Positions 36,043 to 44,437 of a stretch of 64,000 bases of DNA are shown here, piece by piece. The first letter of the stretch is position 1. Each line of letters opens with the position of its first letter. The position numbers and the translations under genes are program-made. The notes under the pieces are model-generated. The model made no database searches. It saw only the letters and a list, made by a program, of their open reading frames with translations, and had not been told where the DNA came from. The stretch comes from an uncultured Clostridia bacterium (GTDB taxonomy: Bacteria; Bacillota; Clostridia; TANB77; CAG-508). The stretch is from positions 1 through 64,000 of the forward strand of contig CAKPGU010000001.1 of the NCBI GenBank assembly GCA_934155265.1, given 5' to 3'.

Positions 36043-38701
36043 TTATTCCGTACTAACAGGTTTGTCTTTTATGTTTGTAAAATATCCTGGTGTCTCTTCT
36101 GTATCTATTCGTGCATAGGTTCTATCTGTGTAATTCGAATTATATGTTGTTCCATTGCCACCTATAAGTGCTTGACAACCAGTAAACATATTAATTGAAT
36201 TTGTAACATTTAAAGTAGTCCATCCTGTTTGATTTTCTTCGTTGTATTCACTTACATATATTGTTTTTAGTTTTGGGACATTATAAAACATATTTTGCAT
36301 ATCCGTCACTTTGATAGTATTCCATTGACTTAGATTTAGTTCTGTTAATTCAGTACAATTGTAAAAAACATTAGACATTTTTATCACTTCACTTGTATTA
36401 AAATTACTTACATTCAATTGATACATATGATTACAATTATGAAACATTCCTGAAATGTTTGTAACATTACTTGTATTCCATTTATTTAAATCTAGTTGAG
36501 TTAGTTGATTACAATTCTCAAACATAAATATCATACTTTTTACATTGCTTGTATTAAATTCGCTTACAGCTAGTTCTTTTAATCCGGTACAGTTATTAAA
36601 CATAAATGACATATTCGTTACTTTACTTGTATCCCATTTGCTTACATCTATCTTTGTTAATTCTCTACAATTACAAAACATATATGCCATATTCGTTACT
36701 TTGCTTGTATCAAAATTGCTTACATCTAATTCTGTTAATTTATTACAATCAAAAAACATGCTTGTCATATTTTTCACATTGCTAGTGTCAAAGTTACTTA
36801 CATCTAGTTCTGCCAATCCACTACATCCATAAAACATTCCTAACATATTTGTCACATTGCTTGTATTCCATTTGTTTAAGTTAAATTCCGTCACTCCTTT
36901 ACAATTATAAAAAATATAACTCATATCGGTTACATTACTTGTATCAAAATTGCTCATTTCCAATTTTGTTATTTTATTACATCCTATGAACATACTTGAC
37001 ATATTTGTTACATTGCTCGTATCAAATCCGCTTACATCTAGCTCAGTTAACTCGGTACAGTTGTTAAACATAGATGACATATTCGTTACTTTACTTGTAT
37101 CAAAATTGCTCGTTTCCAATTTTGTTATTTTATTACATTCTATGAACATACTTGACATTTTTGTTACATTGCTCGTATCAAATCCGCTTACATCTATCTT
37201 TGTTAATTCTCTACAATTACAAAACATATATGCCATATTCGTTACTTTGCTTGTATCAAAATTGCTTACATCTAATTCTGTTAATTTATTACAATCAAAA
37301 AACATGCTTGTCATATTTTTCACATTGCTAGTGTCAAAGTTACTTACATCTAATTTTATTAATTCACTACATTTCCAAAACATACATGTCATATTTTTTA
37401 CATTGCTAGTATCAAAACTACTTATATTTAATTCTGTTAATTTACTACACCCATAAAACATACTCGACATATCTATCACATTATTTGTGTTAAAGTTACT
37501 TATATCCAGTTTTGTTAATTCACTACAATTTCTAAACATATATGCCATATTCATTACATTACTTGTATCAAAAGTACTTATGTATAATTCTGTTAATCCA
37601 CTACATCCACTAAACATATTAATCATATTTTTGACATTGCTTGTATTAAACGTTCTTAAATTTAATTGACTCAAATTACTAGAACCCTCAAACATACTTT
37701 CCATAGAAGTTACATCTTTTGTGTCAAAACACTCCAAATCTAAATCATATAATTTCTTTGCATTTGAAAACATATTTCTCATATTAGTTGAACCTAAAGT
37801 ACTAAAATCATCAAATTCCATATCTGTAGCATTTATTAAATTTTGAAATAAATACTGTGCATTTTTATTAGCATAAATTATTTCCTGACTAACAAATGTA
37901 AGTTCATACAATCCATTATTATCTTCATCTGTATAGTATCCTATTATACTTTCATCCTGCTTTTCTGATGCATCAAATCTCTCTATTATTTTATCTGAAT
38001 ACTCTGGTTCTCTTCCTTGCTCAAATTTTATAGATTCTATTTGATTTTTGGCTATAGTACTTGTTAAATATTTTCCTGTTTCAGCCACATTCTGTGCTAA
38101 TACAATCCTATTGGGCTCTGTCATTTTAAAATTTAAGTATGACTTCAAAATTGTATTTTTAGGCACATTTCCATCATCTGTATTCTTATATTTAAATGTA
38201 ATAAATATTTCTTGTGTCTCATTTGGCTCTATTGTTTCTCCTATTTGAAAACCTTCTTGTGTTATTTCAAATGTTATTCCTTCATTATCATAAAAATCAT
38301 CATCATACACTACTCCTACAAATGGTACTGTTTCTGTTGAATTATTGTGTACTGTTACTTTGTATTTTATTTCTGATGCTTGATTTGTTTTCGATAATTC
38401 TATCGTGCTTTGCACCATTGTTCCTAAAAAATTATTTATCTTTGAACTCACCTTGTTCGCATCCACATCACTCACATATTCTACATCTGTTATAAATATT
38501 CCGTTTTGTGCTTCTGCTACTACTGTTCCTTCTATTTCTCCTGTTACTGATTCTATCGCTGAATATCCTATTCCCATTATCATTATTGCTATTGTTAATA
38601 TTAATAGCAATAGCAACTTTTTACTTATTCTTCTTTTTATAAATGTCCCCGTGTGTGTGTGTGTGTACAGCCCCAAGGCTTTCAGGCTTCATTTCTTTCA
38701 T
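36043..38701 (-). CDS. BspA-like DUF285 surface protein, copy 4 (phase OFF from ATG)
   Basis: This is the largest copy, with about 20 DUF285 units. The conserved ATG at 38701 (GAGAGG site upstream) is out of frame because the tract at 38651-38666 is (AC)8; reading from it stops at TAA 10 codons past the tract. A TTG at 38676 would be in frame and would give 877 aa, but it has no ribosome binding site. The repeat domain holds a perfect 167-bp direct duplication (36640-36806 and 37186-37352). Its 5' 0.8 kb is nearly identical to copy 5. No AAA gene precedes it; the island promoter at 38774 does. Confidence 0.8.
36640..36806. repeat. Intragenic direct repeat in BspA copy 4 (first unit)
   Basis: The 167 bp here are repeated without visible difference at 37186-37352, 546 bp away, within the DUF285 coding region. 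They encode about two repeat units containing MFFDCNKL and MFCNCREL. Confidence 0.85.
37186..37352. repeat. Intragenic direct repeat in BspA copy 4 (second unit)
   Basis: Partner of 36640-36806. The 546-bp offset is seven 78-bp repeat periods, so recombination between the two keeps the reading frame and would change the unit number by seven. Confidence 0.85.
38651..38666. repeat. Dinucleotide tract (TG)8 in BspA copy 4
   Basis: Sixteen bases of alternating GT. n = 8 leaves the ATG at 38701 out of frame. Confidence 0.9.
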
Positions 38702-38773
38702 GTTTGCAACTTTTCCTCTCACTTTTTTACTCTGTTTTATATCTTATGCTAATTTTTCTATATGCTTGGTTTC

Positions 38774-38802
38774 ATTTTACTATATCAACTCTTAAAATGC
38801 AA
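38774..38802 (-). promoter_or_regulatory. Island-type promoter upstream of BspA copy 4
   Basis: TTGCAT, 17-nt spacer, TAAAAT on the minus strand, 73 bp upstream of the ATG at 38701. Here the promoter serves a BspA gene directly without an AAA gene between. Confidence 0.7.
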
Positions 38803-38856
38803 TAATAGTTGAGCTTGTTTTTACATTTTTGTAATGTATTTTGCTCAACTATCATT
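38801..38856. terminator. Conserved stem-loop after the DUF5305-like gene
   Basis: AATAATAGTTGAGC (38801-38814) pairs with GCTCAACTATCATT (38843-38856), one mismatch. Third copy of the boundary stem-loop; it closes the TasA-SipW operon. Confidence 0.6.
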
Positions 38857-38884
38857 TTTTATATATTATTATATTTTGCTAAAA

Positions 38885-40012
38885 TCATTTATTTTTTGAC
38901 TCTTTTTTTATCCTACGTTCTGCACTTTTTGCTCTCAATTCATTTCTAATTTCTCTAGAACCTAAAATATAAATATATAATACTCCTTCATTTATAATCA
39001 TAAATTTAGCTCTTCGTTCATTTTCCTTTGAATACATTAGTATTGGTGCTTGAATTGTATCTCTTAAACTTAGTATTTCATCAAAAGTGTTTATTTGTAT
39101 TACTTTATAATCACCCTCATTTATTTCATTGTTAGTTTTTTGAATATATGACTTATAATTAAACATTATCCTTTTTAATTCTTGTTCATACATTTTCTCT
39201 GCACTTCTTGTATCTATCATATATTTTATTAAACGGATAATTTCAATTACTCCTACAACTGCGAAAATAATTCCAATTACTAATATATAATCTATATTTT
39301 GGTATTCACTTTTTTTAGAAAGTATTTTTCCTGTACTTTGTACATTATTTGCACCTATACTAATATCAATTGTTCTTTGTGTTAGTGGAATACTTATTGT
39401 CATTATTTTGCTTTCATTATTGATTTGTGTTCCATCATATTTATTAATTGCATATAAATACATATCCAACTCTAATGTACTCGTTGTATTATCTAAATGA
39501 TATAAATTAATAAATTTGTTTATTTTTTCATTGAACTCATCATAATTAATTGTAACACTTTCATTTATCTCTAAATTTTTATTATCACTTTCTTGTGTTT
39601 CTTTATTAACTAGTTCTTCTGTTGTTTCATAAATAGAACTTGCCTTTTTACTTTCTTTTACATTTGTCTTGGCTATTATTTTATAACTATACATATAGTC
39701 TTGATTTTTCTCTAAATCCAAATTATATTTAAAATCCACATTTATATCATTTATTAAACTAGCAATTACTGTATTTTTTTCATCTAAATAATCATCTTGG
39801 TAAAATTCATTTTCTTTTAAATTTACTTTATAATTAACTTTTGCGTTTTCAGTATACTTATTATATTCATTTCTAGTTAATATTATATATGATGATATTA
39901 CTATTGCTGCTATTACTAATAAACTTAAACCTGTAATTGCAAGTTTTATTTTATGTTTTCTTCTTTTTTTCTGATGTATTACAGCATCATTATTTCTTAT
40001 GTTTTCTTCCAC
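38885..40012 (-). CDS. DUF5305-like membrane protein, third gene of the SipW operon
   Basis: The 375-aa protein has a basic N-terminus, a first membrane helix (about 26-46), an extracellular domain (about 50-235), a second helix (about 243-265) and a cytoplasmic tail of about 110 residues. This two-helix plan and the context next to a SipW-type peptidase resemble the DUF5305 family, which often accompanies such peptidases. It starts with GTG at 40012 directly after the peptidase stop, with AGGAGG 10 nt upstream. Role unknown; assistance in secretion or assembly of the fibre protein is a guess from context. Confidence 0.7.
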   Translation of the reverse strand: MEENIRNNDAVIHQKKRRKHKIKLAITGLSLLVIAAIVISSYIILTRNEYNKYTENAKVNYKVNLKENEFYQDDYLDEKNTVIASLINDINVDFKYNLDLEKNQDYMYSYKIIAKTNVKESKKASSIYETTEELVNKETQESDNKNLEINESVTINYDEFNEKINKFINLYHLDNTTSTLELDMYLYAINKYDGTQINNESKIMTISIPLTQRTIDISIGANNVQSTGKILSKKSEYQNIDYILVIGIIFAVVGVIEIIRLIKYMIDTRSAEKMYEQELKRIMFNYKSYIQKTNNEINEGDYKVIQINTFDEILSLRDTIQAPILMYSKENERRAKFMIINEGVLYIYILGSREIRNELRAKSAERRIKKESKNK

Positions 40013-40013
40013 T

Positions 40014-41147
40014 TTATTTATTTCCTCCTATTAAATTATTTAACCATAAAGTAAAATATCCAACATATGGTATTTTACATTTTATATGTCCTATTATATC
40101 TTCTCTTTTTCTATACCCGTCATCTTCTTGTTGATTTGCATCACCCTTGGTATAATATCGTGTTTCTTCTCCCATTATTTTTTGCTCGATTATCCTGTGC
40201 ACTATTTTTTTATTATCATTTGCAAATACAATTATATCACCTGTATTTATTTCATCTTTTTTATTATATTTCTCAACAAATACAACATCTCCTTTATTTA
40301 TTGTGCCTGTCATACTTCCAGACCCAATAACTAATAATCCAAATTTGAATTTGCAACTGACAAGCATTACTATAATTGCTATAAATACAAAAAATAATAT
40401 TGTTATTATTTTTTCTTTTTTCTTTTGTCTTATCGAAATTACATATTGATTTTTAGCATATAAACTTTCTAATATATTATATATTATATATGGTACTACC
40501 ATTTTTATTATAGACTCTAAAAATATATAAATATTAGGTATTATTGGAAAAATATATACATATAATGTTGTTATTAATCTATATATTATTATTGCCTTAT
40601 AATTTCGGTATCTTATTATTATATAGTTAAATAGTAGATTATTTGCAATTGAAGAAAATATTATAAATCCAATTAATGTCAAATAATCATTCATAGTATT
40701 TAAACTATATATATTCGTATTTAAAATAACATCTAACATTACCATTGCTATTAGAATAATTATTTTCGAATATTTACTCTCTTTTAGTAATATTGTCTTT
40801 CTTATTATTTCTGATGATATTATTATTACTATATACGGTATTATATAATTCAAAACAGACCAAAAACTTAATTTTACAGATGCACTATAAAATCCTGTCA
40901 GTATTCCTAACAAATATATTAAAGCAACATATATTATTCCTATTCCTCCAAGTAAAATTATAACTTGCCTGTTATTTGTAAAACTTTTTTTATCTGTCTT
41001 TATTAGTAATACACTTATTACCATAAACACTAATAATACTATCGCCATTACTTGTCTTGTAATTATATTATTAAATATAATTGTCAAAAGGAAGAATATA
41101 ATTAATATAAATTCTATTGTATATAATCTTATTTTTTCACTTTTCAT
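40014..41147 (-). CDS. SipW-type signal peptidase I with polytopic N-terminal extension
   Basis: The 377-aa protein has an S26 signal peptidase domain only in its last 110 residues. The nucleophile Ser is in VIGSGSMTGTINKGD, and the second catalytic position is a His (KKIVHRIIEQ), as in SipW and ER-type peptidases, not a Lys. TKGDAN and REDIIGHI are the following conserved boxes. Before it lie about 250 residues with some seven hydrophobic segments, whereas SipW of Bacillus is about 190 aa. It begins 24 bp after the TasA-like gene. It probably cleaves that protein and perhaps the BspA family. Confidence 0.87.
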   Translation of the reverse strand: MKSEKIRLYTIEFILIIFFLLTIIFNNIITRQVMAIVLLVFMVISVLLIKTDKKSFTNNRQVIILLGGIGIIYVALIYLLGILTGFYSASVKLSFWSVLNYIIPYIVIIISSEIIRKTILLKESKYSKIIILIAMVMLDVILNTNIYSLNTMNDYLTLIGFIIFSSIANNLLFNYIIIRYRNYKAIIIYRLITTLYVYIFPIIPNIYIFLESIIKMVVPYIIYNILESLYAKNQYVISIRQKKKEKIITILFFVFIAIIVMLVSCKFKFGLLVIGSGSMTGTINKGDVVFVEKYNKKDEINTGDIIVFANDNKKIVHRIIEQKIMGEETRYYTKGDANQQEDDGYRKREDIIGHIKCKIPYVGYFTLWLNNLIGGNK

Positions 41148-41171
41148 TATTTCCTCCTTTTAACTCTTTTC

Positions 41172-41684
41172 TTAAGCATTTGGTTGTTCTGGATCTGCTT
41201 TTACTGTTATACCAATTGTTGATTCTTGTTCTCCTTCAATTGGTGTTTTTATTAATGTAACTGTTACTACAATTGTTGTAGAATCTCCATGTCCTATTGT
41301 TGAATCTGCAATTTCATAATCAACTGTAAAATATTCAGGATTTGTATTTGATGTTACTGTTGCTGATAATGCAGCTGATAAATCTTTACTTGTATTTTGT
41401 ATTGTATATGTTGCTGTTGCTGTATCTCCTTTAGCTGTTAATCCCCTTACATCCATTGTTGCTTTTAATTCATCACCCTCTTTTATTCCTGCTGTAACTT
41501 TGTCTTGGTCAGAAACTACTGGTGTTCCAACAAATTTAACTGTGAAATTTGCTGAATCTGGAGTTGCTTGTGCTGTTCCATCGATATTTAATGTTCTTGT
41601 TGTTACTGCTGCATATCCAATAGCAACTAATAATATTGCTACTATTAAAATTATTCCTATGCTTAATTTCGTATTTTTCTTCAT
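41172..41684 (-). CDS. TasA/camelysin-like exported fibre protein
   Basis: The 170-aa product has a signal sequence with the SipW-dependent look: a basic MKKNTK, a hydrophobic helix, then AIGYAAVTTRTLNIDG. The mature part (about 140 residues) is a predicted beta-sandwich, Thr/Ala-rich, with no Cys. This organisation and the SipW-type gene directly downstream match the biofilm fibre operon of Firmicutes. ATG 41684 is preferred to the GTG three codons earlier, since GGGAGG lies 8 nt before the ATG. The sequence is too divergent to name it tasA. Confidence 0.78.
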   Translation of the reverse strand: MKKNTKLSIGIILIVAILLVAIGYAAVTTRTLNIDGTAQATPDSANFTVKFVGTPVVSDQDKVTAGIKEGDELKATMDVRGLTAKGDTATATYTIQNTSKDLSAALSATVTSNTNPEYFTVDYEIADSTIGHGDSTTIVVTVTLIKTPIEGEQESTIGITVKADPEQPNA

Positions 41685-41790
41685 TTCATTCACCTCCCAA
41701 AAATATCTTAATTATATTAAACATTATTTAACTTTCCTTGTCAATCTTTTTAATATTACATTTATATTACAAAAATGAATAAAATAAATT

Positions 41791-41847
41791 TTACCAGTAG
41801 GGACACCCATTAGTGGTAAAAATTTTTTCCACTGGGGACACCCATTG
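41791..41847. repeat. GGGACACCC-family intergenic repeat pair
   Basis: Two units, TTACCAGTAGGGACACCC and CCACTGGGGACACCC, joined by GGTAAAAATTTTTTCC. Lies between BspA copy 5 and the TasA-like gene. Confidence 0.75.
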
Positions 41848-41922
41848 GTTTTGTATTAGTATTATTGCTCTGTTTTTTATTTTTTGATTTTATTCTGCTT
41901 CTATTGGCTTGTATCCTTATTG

Positions 41923-44199
41923 CTATTCCATGTCATTAGGCTTGTCTTTTATATTTGTGAAATATCCTGGTGTTTCTTCTGTGTCTATTCGTGCATATGT
42001 TGCATCTGTGTATTTGGAATCAAAAGTTGTACCATTACCTCCTATAAGTGCTTGACAACCAGTAAACATATTAATTGAATTTGTAACATTTAAAGTAGTC
42101 CATCCTGTTTGATCTTCTTCGTTGTATTCACTTACATATATTGTTTTTAGTTTTGGGACATTATAAAACATATTTTGCATGTATTTCGTATTAACTGTAT
42201 TAAAACTTTTTAAATCTATTTGTTCTAAATTACTACATGATTGAAACATACTTGTCATGTTTGTTACTTTACTCGTATTCCAATTAGTCATATTTAGTTC
42301 TTTCAATACACTACAATAATAGAACATTTTCGTCATATCGGTTATCTCACTTGTGTTCCATTTACTTACATTGATTATTGTTAGTTTATAACAAGCACTA
42401 AACATGCCCAATGTACTTGTAACCTTACTTGTATTAAATTCACTTACGTCTAATTCTGTTAATTCTATACATCCTTGGAACATTCTTTCCATATCTGTTA
42501 CATTACTCGTATTCCATTTACTCACTTCTAACCTTGTTAATCCACCACATCCTTGGAACATTTGTGACATATTTGTTACATTACTTGTATTCCATTTACT
42601 CACTTCTAACCTTGTTAATCCACCACATCCTTGGAACATTTGTGACATATTTGTTACATTACTTGTATCAAAGCTACTTACATCCAGTTCTGTTAATCCA
42701 CTACATCCACTAAACATTCTTTCCATGTTTGTTACCCTGCTTGTATCCCATTCGCTTACATCTACATTCGTTAATTCACTACAATTATCGAACATACTTT
42801 GCATATGTGTTACATTACTCGTTTTAAATCCTTTTATATTTAATTCCGTTAAATTTTTACAACCAGAAAACATCGAACCCATTGAAATAGCTCTATTAGT
42901 ATTAAATTCACTTATATCTAATACTTGTAATTTTATACAACCTGAAAACATACATAAAAAACTTTTTATATTGCTAGTGTCAAAATTTTGAATGTCCAAT
43001 GATATTAAATTCGTGCATCCCATAAACATAAAACCTGAATCTTCTAAACTACTTGTATCAAAGCTACTTACATCTATCTCCTGTAAGCTTTTGCAATTAT
43101 AAAACATAAATTGCATTGTTTTAACATTACTAGTATCAAATGAACTTATATTTAACTTTATTATTTGATTACATCCTGAAAAAATTTCAGCCATATTACC
43201 AACTTGGCTAGTTTCATAACAACTCAAATCCAATTTTTCTAAAGTATTACAATTATAGAACATTCTATACATATAACTTATTCCCATTGTATTAAAATTA
43301 TTAAATTCTATACTTTTTACATTTATTAAATTTTGAAATAAATACTGTGCATTTTTATTAGCATAAATTATTTCCTGACTAACAAATGTAAGTTCATACA
43401 ATCCATTATTATCTTCATCTGTATAGTATCCTATTATACTTTCATCCTGCTTTTCTGATGCATCAAATCTCTCTATTATTTTATCTGAATACTCTGGTTC
43501 TCTTCCTTGCTCAAATTTTATAGATTCTATTTGATTTTTGGCTATAGTACTTGTTAAATATTTTCCTGTTTCAGCCACATTCTGTGCTAATACAATCCTA
43601 TTGGGCTCTGTCATTTTAAAATTTAAGTATGACTTCAAAATTGTATTTTTAGGCACATTTCCATCATCTGTATTCTTATATTTAAATGTAATAAATATTT
43701 CTTGTGTCTCATTTGGCTCTATTGTTTCTCCTATTTGAAAACCTTCTTGTGTTATTTCAAATGTTATTCCTTCATTATCATAAAAATCATCATCATACAC
43801 TACTCCTACAAATGGTACTGTTTCTGTTGAATTATTGTGTACTGTTACTTTGTATTTTATTTCTGATGCTTGATTTGTTTTCGATAATTCTATCGTGCTT
43901 TGCACCATTGTTCCTAAAAAATTATTTATCTTTGAACTCACCTTGTTCGCATCCACATCACTCACATATTCTACATCTGTTATAAATATTCCGTTTTGTG
44001 CTTCTGCTACTACTGTTCCTTCTATTTCTCCTGTTACTGATTCTATTGCTGAATATCCTATTCCCATTATCATTATTGCTATTGTTAATATTAATAGCAA
44101 TAGCAAATTTTTACTTATTCTTCTTTTTATAAATGTCCCCGTGTGTGTGTGTGTGTGTGTGTGTACAGCCCCAAGGCTTTCAGGTCTCCAGTTTTTCAT
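41923..44199 (-). CDS. BspA-like DUF285 surface protein, copy 5 (phase ON)
   Basis: Intact 758-aa product. The ATG at 44199 reads through (AC)12 (44141-44164) as a His-Thr run, then a hydrophobic helix with MGIGYSAIESVTGEIEG, the beta-rich domain, and about 15 DUF285 units. A perfect 78-bp tandem duplication at 42513-42668 gives two identical units (MFQGCGGLTRLEVSKWNTSN). The 5' part is nearly identical to copy 4, and the C-terminal NMFTGCQALIGGNG segment too. No AAA gene precedes it; the upstream gap of 238 bp holds the foldback at 44244-44419. The ribosome binding site is weak (AGAGAG, far from ATG). Confidence 0.88.
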   Translation of the reverse strand: MKNWRPESLGAVHTHTHTHTGTFIKRRISKNLLLLLILTIAIMIMGIGYSAIESVTGEIEGTVVAEAQNGIFITDVEYVSDVDANKVSSKINNFLGTMVQSTIELSKTNQASEIKYKVTVHNNSTETVPFVGVVYDDDFYDNEGITFEITQEGFQIGETIEPNETQEIFITFKYKNTDDGNVPKNTILKSYLNFKMTEPNRIVLAQNVAETGKYLTSTIAKNQIESIKFEQGREPEYSDKIIERFDASEKQDESIIGYYTDEDNNGLYELTFVSQEIIYANKNAQYLFQNLINVKSIEFNNFNTMGISYMYRMFYNCNTLEKLDLSCYETSQVGNMAEIFSGCNQIIKLNISSFDTSNVKTMQFMFYNCKSLQEIDVSSFDTSSLEDSGFMFMGCTNLISLDIQNFDTSNIKSFLCMFSGCIKLQVLDISEFNTNRAISMGSMFSGCKNLTELNIKGFKTSNVTHMQSMFDNCSELTNVDVSEWDTSRVTNMERMFSGCSGLTELDVSSFDTSNVTNMSQMFQGCGGLTRLEVSKWNTSNVTNMSQMFQGCGGLTRLEVSKWNTSNVTDMERMFQGCIELTELDVSEFNTSKVTSTLGMFSACYKLTIINVSKWNTSEITDMTKMFYYCSVLKELNMTNWNTSKVTNMTSMFQSCSNLEQIDLKSFNTVNTKYMQNMFYNVPKLKTIYVSEYNEEDQTGWTTLNVTNSINMFTGCQALIGGNGTTFDSKYTDATYARIDTEETPGYFTNIKDKPNDME
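42513..42668. repeat. Perfect 78-bp tandem duplication in BspA copy 5
   Basis: 42513-42590 and 42591-42668 are identical and encode one full 26-residue DUF285 unit each, so the frame is kept. A recent in-frame expansion. Confidence 0.88.
44141..44164. repeat. Dinucleotide tract (TG)12 in BspA copy 5
   Basis: Twenty-four bases of alternating GT; n = 12 keeps the ATG at 44199 in frame (ON). Confidence 0.92.
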
Positions 44200-44243
44200 T
44201 TTTAAATTTTTTCTCTCTTTCTTTACTTATTATTTTTACTCCA

Positions 44244-44419
44244 AGTAATAAATATAAACTTTGAATGCAATTCCGAATGTGCATGTAGAACTTATAGAAA
44301 TTCTTATGCAGTTTTATGGAAAGAGTTCACGAGAGTGGAAGGGTGCCATAAAACAAATTAGAATTTCTTAAGGTTCGAAATAAGCCGAGGAATGAAATGA
44401 AAAGTTTATATTTATTGCT
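44244..44419 (+). ncRNA. Candidate structured RNA or foldback element, 176 nt
   Basis: A 19-bp closing stem (44244-44262 with 44401-44419) encloses a rod: AGAAATTCT pairs with AGAATTTCT, GTTTTATGG with CCATAAAAC, GAACTT with AGGTTC through one wobble, and the tip is TTCAC-GAGA-GTGGA with a GNRA-type tetraloop. Imperfect pairs are G-U wobbles on the plus strand and A-C mismatches on the minus strand, so a plus-strand transcript is favoured. The overall rod is reminiscent of 6S RNA, but no family is assigned. A small MITE-like element with inverted ends is the alternative. Confidence 0.5.
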
Positions 44420-44437
44420 TTGTGTACAGAGTATATA

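Noticed and set aside
36545..37669. Long plus-strand open frames opposite the BspA repeats (and similar at 42404-42991)
   Set aside because: They are the antisense shadow of the repeat pattern, have no ribosome binding sites, and are hydrophobic only because of the complementary codons.
25486..44199. Regularly spaced repeats of about 78 bp that at first look like a CRISPR or satellite array
   Set aside because: They code in frame for 26-residue DUF285 units, the period equals the protein repeat, and there are no unique spacers between identical repeats.
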